Source of the DNA: DASYYE01 sp035946955
GTDB lineage: Bacteria > Actinomycetota > Actinomycetes > Streptosporangiales > Streptosporangiaceae
Reading direction: 5' to 3'
Length of the DNA: 34,798 bases
Assembly: GCA_035946955.1 (NCBI GenBank)
Contig: DASYYE010000395.1
Coordinates: 1-34,798, forward strand
The notes beneath the pieces were generated by a model. It saw nothing but the letters and a program-made list of their open reading frames with translations. It was not told the DNA's origin and did not search any database. A program made the translations under genes and the position numbers. Positions within the stretch are counted from its first letter, which is position 1. Every line of letters starts with the position of its first letter. Positions 30,799 through 34,798 of this stretch are shown here, piece after piece.

Positions 30799-30845
30799 GA
30801 TCATGAAGACTTCTCAGTCGTGGTGACCGAGAAGTCTTCATGATC
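30799..30845 (-). repeat. 47-bp perfect hairpin bounded by GATC (element C)
   Basis: Arms of 17 bp, GATCATGAAGACTTCTC and its exact complement, flank a 13-nt centre that itself adds 3-4 pairs after one mismatch. It starts 27 nt after the alpha-galactosidase stop, so it probably works as a terminator. Total length (47), GATC ends and central symmetry agree with the elements at 9555 and 33793, though the arm sequence differs. Confidence 0.85.
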
Positions 30846-30871
30846 ATGAAAGGCGGCCCGTGAGTGGGCGC

Positions 30872-33610
30872 TCAGGCGGGGGACGGGGGGACTATGAGGC
30901 GGTCCAGGTCGGGGGCGTAGGCAGTCGGGTTGGAGAACTCGATGGTGTTGTTGCCGGCGTTGAGTGCGACGTTGACGAAGAAGAAGCCGGCATTGGTCCA
31001 GCTGCCGCTGGATCGGAAGGACAGGAGCTGCGGGGTTCCGCCGTTGACGGTCATCTCCGCCTGCCTGCCCGTGACCGCGTCGCCGTCACAGAAGGCGACC
31101 ACGACCTGGTAGGTGCCCGCTGTGGCGACGTTGACGTTGTTGAACGTCAACGTGCCCGCGAAGCCGACGAAGCCGACCTTCTGGCCGCCCGAGCACCCTG
31201 AGCAGGATGCCACCGCGGCCGGGGCGACGACCGTGTTCCCGGTGGACTCGGCCTCGTAGCTGGTGCCGGTCACGTTCCGGACGGAGAAGCCGTGGAACAC
31301 CGCGCCGCCCGGGACACCGGTGGCCCCGGACACGACGAACATTCCCGCGTCCTGGGTCGCGTTCTGGCCTGGCACCGTCGCGCTGCCCACGATGTGCCAC
31401 GTCTTGCCGTCGGTGGAGTAGTAGCCGACGTAGGTGCTCTGCGTGGCGCTCTGGACAGTGCGCTGGAGCATGAGGTGCACCGGTGTGCCCACGGCGAGGG
31501 TCCCGTTGGCTGGGGTCACGCTGTTGATGAAGTCCCCGCCGTTGCTGTCCCACTCGAGCTGGATGCCACCGGCCGGGGAGTAGAAGAGGATCACGCCTTC
31601 GGGTGTGGTGCCCGACCCGGTCATGGTGTTGCGGACGATGATGCCCGCCTTGGCGAAGTTGACCAGGGCCTGGTGGGAGACCACCTCCGTGGTGATGACC
31701 GAGTTGGGCCCGGCTGCGCCTGAATGGTAGATGGCCGAGTAGCTGTCGCTGGATGAGTAGAGGTCGGTCCCGGCGCCAGAGATACAGAACTTTCCGCTGG
31801 ACTGGCCGAACGTGGGCGGCGCGTCCGTGGCCGAGGAGAACGTCTGGAACGGCGGGCTCACGGAACTGCCCGGCGGGTTGATGACCGTGGTGGCGCTGTC
31901 GGACGCCTGCCCGGCGCCGAACCCCGGCGCCTGGTATGCCACGGTGGCACGCAGGGCACTGCTGGTGCACGCCTGCGTGGCAGCGGGCGCGGTGACACTG
32001 AACGTGGTCTGCACGGTCTGCCCACTCGCGACGCTGGGGAACGTGGCAGGTGAGGTGGGTGTCACGGTCCAGCCCGTGGGCGCGGTCAGTGAGATGGTCA
32101 CATTCTGCAAGGTGACGGCGCCGTCATCGGTGAAGGACTCGGTGAGCGTGACCGGCTGGCCCGCCGTCATGACTGGTGTGGTCCCGGACAGGCCGTGCGA
32201 GACTTCGGGCGGCACATTGCCGGGGCTGGCCACCGGGGTCACCTTCACGAGCGCGACGCCGTGCGCGGGGACCGTCGCCACGATCGTGCCGGCCGACTCT
32301 GTGGTCGCGTGGCTGGCCTTCCAGAGGTTGTCCACGAGGTAGGCGGGGCTGGCGGGCAGCCCAATGGCCGAGGCCGTGGTGGTGACCTGCTCGGCCTGGC
32401 CGCCGGTGTTGAACAGCCCGGCGACGGCGACGCCTGTTTTCTCGACCTTGGCGAACACCTGCGAGGTGGCGGTGTCCGAGATGCGGGAGGCATCGATGGC
32501 GTCCTGGTCGACGGCGATGACCTTCTTGTTCAGCAGGAGGCCCAGATCCTGCTTTGTCAGGTTGGTCAGGTCGGTGCCCAGGATCAGCGGGGAGGAGGCC
32601 AGTGCCCACAGACTGAGCTGGCTCTGGCGTTCGTTGTAGGTGAGGCCGTCGTTGGCGCCGTTTCCGACCTCGATGGAGTCGTAGTCGTTGAACGCGCCGG
32701 GGCCGCCGTAGGGCTGCCACGCCGCGACCTGGTTGAACCGGGAGGCGATGTTGGCCCAGTCGGTGAGCGGGTAGTGGCTGCCCCCGGTCTCGCAGCCGTA
32801 GCACTCGATGTCGCCGCCGGTACGCCAGCCATTGGAGTACTGGGCCCACGTGGCCGCGTCGCCGATGGCGAGGTTGTTGGACAGTTCCAGGTGGATCGGG
32901 CGGCCCGTCTGGACCAGCGCCTGCGACCAGGCCTGGACGTCGGGGATGTCGAACGCGCCTACGCCGTCGAGCTTGAGGTAGTCCACCCCCCATGAGGCGA
33001 ACTCATCGGCCCAGGAGTCGATGAAGTACTGCCCGCCCGGGCTGGCGTAGTTGATGCCGACCATGCCGCCGCAGTTGTAGTTGTTCTCGTGTACCGCGGG
33101 TTCGGCGATCTGGTCGGTGGTGTAGCCGCTTGGCTGGCCGTTGGGGCCAAGGATGGGACTGTTCTGCGCGACCGCCTGGGCCGAGATGCCGGGGGTGGCG
33201 TACAGGCCGAACTTCAGCCCCAGGCTGTGCACGTAGTCGGCGACGACCTGGATGCCGTTGCGTCCGGTGGCCGGGTCTGGCGGGAACTTGGTGGCGTCGA
33301 TGACCCAGCGGCCGTTGGCGTCCACGTCCGGGCCCTGGCTGCCCGGGCACATGTACCAGAAGTCGTCCAGGTTGATGTAGCCGTAACCGGCGGCGGCCAG
33401 CCCGCTGTTCTTGAGCGCAAGTGCCTGTGCCTCGACCTTGGCGGCCGTGGGGTCGGTGCGGATGAAGCTCCACGTGCTCCATCCCATGGCCGGCGTCTGC
33501 CCCACGCCGTTGCTCTCCGCGCTTGCCGCGGGCGCGGCAGCCACCGTGATGACGGCCGCGAGCGGCGCGGCGACTAACCCGGCTGTCAGTGCGGCTGTCA
33601 GCCTCTTCAC
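30872..33610 (-). CDS. Secreted modular GH27 alpha-galactosidase
   Basis: This 912-residue protein has a signal peptide (to about residue 31, AASA). A GH27 catalytic barrel starts at GQTPAMGWSTWSF, with nucleophile Asp in VDYLKLDGVG (about 215) and acid/base Asp in GWRTGGDI (about 267). FNDYDSIEVGNG and LILGTDLTNL are further family marks. A C-terminal beta domain and a NEW3-like domain (about 470-580) follow, then a concanavalin-like region (about 600-765, WDSNGGDF...GYYSTDGKTWHIVG) and a CBM35-like module from YEAESTGNTVV to the end. It should cleave terminal alpha-galactose or related beta-L-arabinopyranose from plant polysaccharides. The GTG at 33610 is preferred because GGAGGTGA lies 6 nt before it; an ATG at 33625 overlaps that site. 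Confidence 0.9.
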   Translation of the reverse strand: MKRLTAALTAGLVAAPLAAVITVAAAPAASAESNGVGQTPAMGWSTWSFIRTDPTAAKVEAQALALKNSGLAAAGYGYINLDDFWYMCPGSQGPDVDANGRWVIDATKFPPDPATGRNGIQVVADYVHSLGLKFGLYATPGISAQAVAQNSPILGPNGQPSGYTTDQIAEPAVHENNYNCGGMVGINYASPGGQYFIDSWADEFASWGVDYLKLDGVGAFDIPDVQAWSQALVQTGRPIHLELSNNLAIGDAATWAQYSNGWRTGGDIECYGCETGGSHYPLTDWANIASRFNQVAAWQPYGGPGAFNDYDSIEVGNGANDGLTYNERQSQLSLWALASSPLILGTDLTNLTKQDLGLLLNKKVIAVDQDAIDASRISDTATSQVFAKVEKTGVAVAGLFNTGGQAEQVTTTASAIGLPASPAYLVDNLWKASHATTESAGTIVATVPAHGVALVKVTPVASPGNVPPEVSHGLSGTTPVMTAGQPVTLTESFTDDGAVTLQNVTISLTAPTGWTVTPTSPATFPSVASGQTVQTTFSVTAPAATQACTSSALRATVAYQAPGFGAGQASDSATTVINPPGSSVSPPFQTFSSATDAPPTFGQSSGKFCISGAGTDLYSSSDSYSAIYHSGAAGPNSVITTEVVSHQALVNFAKAGIIVRNTMTGSGTTPEGVILFYSPAGGIQLEWDSNGGDFINSVTPANGTLAVGTPVHLMLQRTVQSATQSTYVGYYSTDGKTWHIVGSATVPGQNATQDAGMFVVSGATGVPGGAVFHGFSVRNVTGTSYEAESTGNTVVAPAAVASCSGCSGGQKVGFVGFAGTLTFNNVNVATAGTYQVVVAFCDGDAVTGRQAEMTVNGGTPQLLSFRSSGSWTNAGFFFVNVALNAGNNTIEFSNPTAYAPDLDRLIVPPSPA

Positions 33611-33725
33611 GCCGGTCACCTCCATGACATTCCAGGGCGCTCATGCTCCCCCGGCGCGAACGCGAGACCTCCAGCTACACGATTCCTCCCAGTTCCTACA
33701 CCGCCGGACAGACCACGTCAATATC

Positions 33726-33752
33726 TGTCAAAAGACAACAGAATCAAACAGA
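33726..33752 (-). promoter_or_regulatory. AT-rich promoter region of the alpha-galactosidase gene with direct repeats
   Basis: On the minus strand TCTGTT occurs twice with a 10-bp period (33752-33747 and 33742-33737), overlapping TTGATT. A GATATT follows 16 nt later (33725-33720), giving a possible -35/-10 pair. Helically phased repeats like this suit a sugar-responsive repressor such as a LacI or DeoR type, but the regulator is not in the window. Confidence 0.35.
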
Positions 33753-33792
33753 GTTCTCGGCACGGCCGGGGTGGCGCAGAGGTCATCTCCAT

Positions 33793-33839
33793 GATCGCGG
33801 TGGCTTTTGCTGCTATATGCAGTACAACCAACCGCGATC
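33793..33839. repeat. 47-bp dyad-symmetric element, copy B
   Basis: Same arms as copy A (GATCGCGGT/ACCGCGATC), an inner CTGC/GCAG stem around TATAT, and GATCAG 5 nt after the end. Of six differences from copy A, one (A to G at position 17) keeps pairing as G-T, and changes at positions 11 and 13 make new pairs. It begins 23 nt after the deoC stop. Confidence 0.8.
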
Positions 33840-33861
33840 TCGCTGATCAGCTTGTACCAGG

Positions 33862-34776
33862 TCAGTCGAGGGTGAAGTAGTTGGGACCCGAGTAGGCGCC
33901 AGTGAGTTGCTTGCGGCGCTGCATGAGCAGGTCGTTGAGGAGGCTGGACGCGCCGATGCGGAACAAGGCGGGGTCCAGCCACTCCTGCCCGGCGGTCTCC
34001 CGCACGAGCACCAGGTACCTGACCGCGTCCTTGGCGGTGCGGATCCCGCCAGCGACCTTCACCCCCACCCGTCGCCCGGCCGCCGCCGCGTAGTCCCGCA
34101 CGGCGGACAGCATGACCAGCGCCACCGGCGGTGTCGACGCGGGTGTCACCTTGCCGGTCGAGGTCTTGATGAAGTCCGCCCCAGCCATCATGGCCAGCCA
34201 GGACGCCCGGGCAACGTTGTCCAGCGTGGCCAGCTCGCCGGTCTCGAGGATCACCTTGAGGTGGGCCCGGCCGCACGCCTCCCGGACCGCGCGCACCTCC
34301 TCGTAGACCTGCGCATAGCGCCCGGTCAGGAACGCGCCCCGGTCGATGACCATGTCCACCTCGTCCGCCCCGGCGTCCACGGCCGCCGCGACATCGGCCA
34401 GCTTGACCGCGAGCGGGGCGCGCCCGGACGGGAACGCGGTGGCCACCGACGCGACCGCGACCGTGGACCCGGTCAGCTCACGGCGGGCCACCGCGACCAG
34501 GTCCGGGTACAGGCACACCGCGGCCACCGGCGGGACCGCCGGGTCAGCGGGGTCCGGCCGGCGGGCCTTGGCGCACAGCCCGGCGACCTTGCCCGGGGTG
34601 TCGGCGCCTTCCAGCGTGGTCAGGTCCACCATGGTCACGGCGGTGTCCAGTGCCCAGAGCTTGGCTTCCCGTTTGATAGACCTGGTGGCCAGCGCCGCGG
34701 TCCGCTCCTGCACCCCCACCTGGTCCACCCCAGGCAACCCATGCAGCACCTGCCGCAATGCCGCATCACTGACCCC
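33862..34776 (-). CDS. deoC: Deoxyribose-phosphate aldolase (5' end cut by window edge)
   Basis: The visible part, about 304 residues, is a DeoC of the longer actinobacterial type. It shows SMVDLTTLEG-like MVDLTTLEGADTP, VAAVCLYPDLV, VASVATAFPSGRAP, ADEVDMVIDRGAFL and KVILETGELAT. The Schiff-base lysine lies in ADFIKTSTGKV and is followed by VGVKVAGGIRTAKDAVRYL. It cleaves 2-deoxyribose-5-phosphate to glyceraldehyde-3-phosphate and acetaldehyde. The reading frame stays open upstream of a TTG at 34758 (VSDAALRQVLHG), matching relatives, so that TTG is not the start; the true N terminus is lost at the C-run. Nearby ALDH could oxidise the acetaldehyde. Confidence 0.93.
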   Translation of the reverse strand, partial: GVSDAALRQVLHGLPGVDQVGVQERTAALATRSIKREAKLWALDTAVTMVDLTTLEGADTPGKVAGLCAKARRPDPADPAVPPVAAVCLYPDLVAVARRELTGSTVAVASVATAFPSGRAPLAVKLADVAAAVDAGADEVDMVIDRGAFLTGRYAQVYEEVRAVREACGRAHLKVILETGELATLDNVARASWLAMMAGADFIKTSTGKVTPASTPPVALVMLSAVRDYAAAAGRRVGVKVAGGIRTAKDAVRYLVLVRETAGQEWLDPALFRIGASSLLNDLLMQRRKQLTGAYSGPNYFTLD

Positions 34777-34777
34777 G

Positions 34778-34798
34778 CCCCCCCCCCCCCCCCCCCCC
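34778..34798. other. Run of 21 C at the window end, probably artefact
   Basis: The window ends in an uninterrupted C-run immediately upstream of the truncated deoC. The reverse strand would be poly-G, the typical no-signal artefact of two-colour sequencers at contig ends. It should not be translated or treated as biology without re-sequencing. Confidence 0.7.

Overview
The window is high-G+C DNA, about 70% G+C by eye, with dense gene packing, many ATGA/GTGA start-stop overlaps and frequent GTG or TTG starts. Together with PadR, Acg-type nitroreductase, DUF1918, DUF5996, DUF1990/YndJ and baeRF genes, this points to a soil-type actinobacterium such as a Streptosporangiales, Catenulisporales or Streptomyces relative. 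No rRNA, tRNA, CRISPR array, prophage or transposase was seen. The right end is a run of 21 C directly after the 5' part of deoC, so the window probably stops at a contig edge.

Left part (1-9.7 kb). A PaaK-like adenylate-forming enzyme is coupled to an Acg-type nitroreductase-like protein. Next comes an AT-richer island (about 2.7-4.1 kb) with a small lipoprotein and a frame-broken secreted protein. It is followed by a YndJ-like membrane protein coupled to DUF1990, a small secreted protein, a PHP-domain protein with a helix-hairpin-helix region coupled to a HEAT-like protein, and a DUF5996 protein. About 0.8 kb of non-coding sequence then holds a glycosidase-like remnant and a 47-bp palindrome.

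Middle part (9.7-18.3 kb). One minus-strand operon, padR - 53-codon small ORF - ABC ATPase - FtsX-like permease, has 4-nt overlaps at every junction and a palindrome over its promoter. Next are an SDR oxidoreductase, a divergent region with 38-bp tandem repeats, DUF1918 coupled to a baeRF (eRF1-like) protein, a Tat-type esterase, and upp (uracil phosphoribosyltransferase).

Right part (18.3-34.8 kb). The most unusual locus is an expanded phosphate-type ABC transporter on the minus strand: pstS - pstC - pstA - large membrane-anchored binding-protein-like gene - second PstS-like protein with a C-terminal anchor - sortase-fold protein lacking the catalytic residues - pstB. The last four genes are overlapping or closely spaced. 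pstS and pstC each have the same 25-bp PHO-box-like motif at a similar upstream distance. Beyond it lie a truncated aldehyde dehydrogenase and a full one (overlapping genes), a modular GH27 alpha-galactosidase and deoC. ALDH and DeoC fit deoxyribose catabolism (deoxyribose-5-phosphate to acetaldehyde to acetate). upp supports pyrimidine salvage but sits on the other side of the pst locus.

The strongest candidates for something undescribed are the three-binding-protein Pst operon with its pseudo-sortase, the family of 47-bp dyad-symmetric elements that begin and end with GATC, and the small coupled ORF between padR and the ABC transporter.
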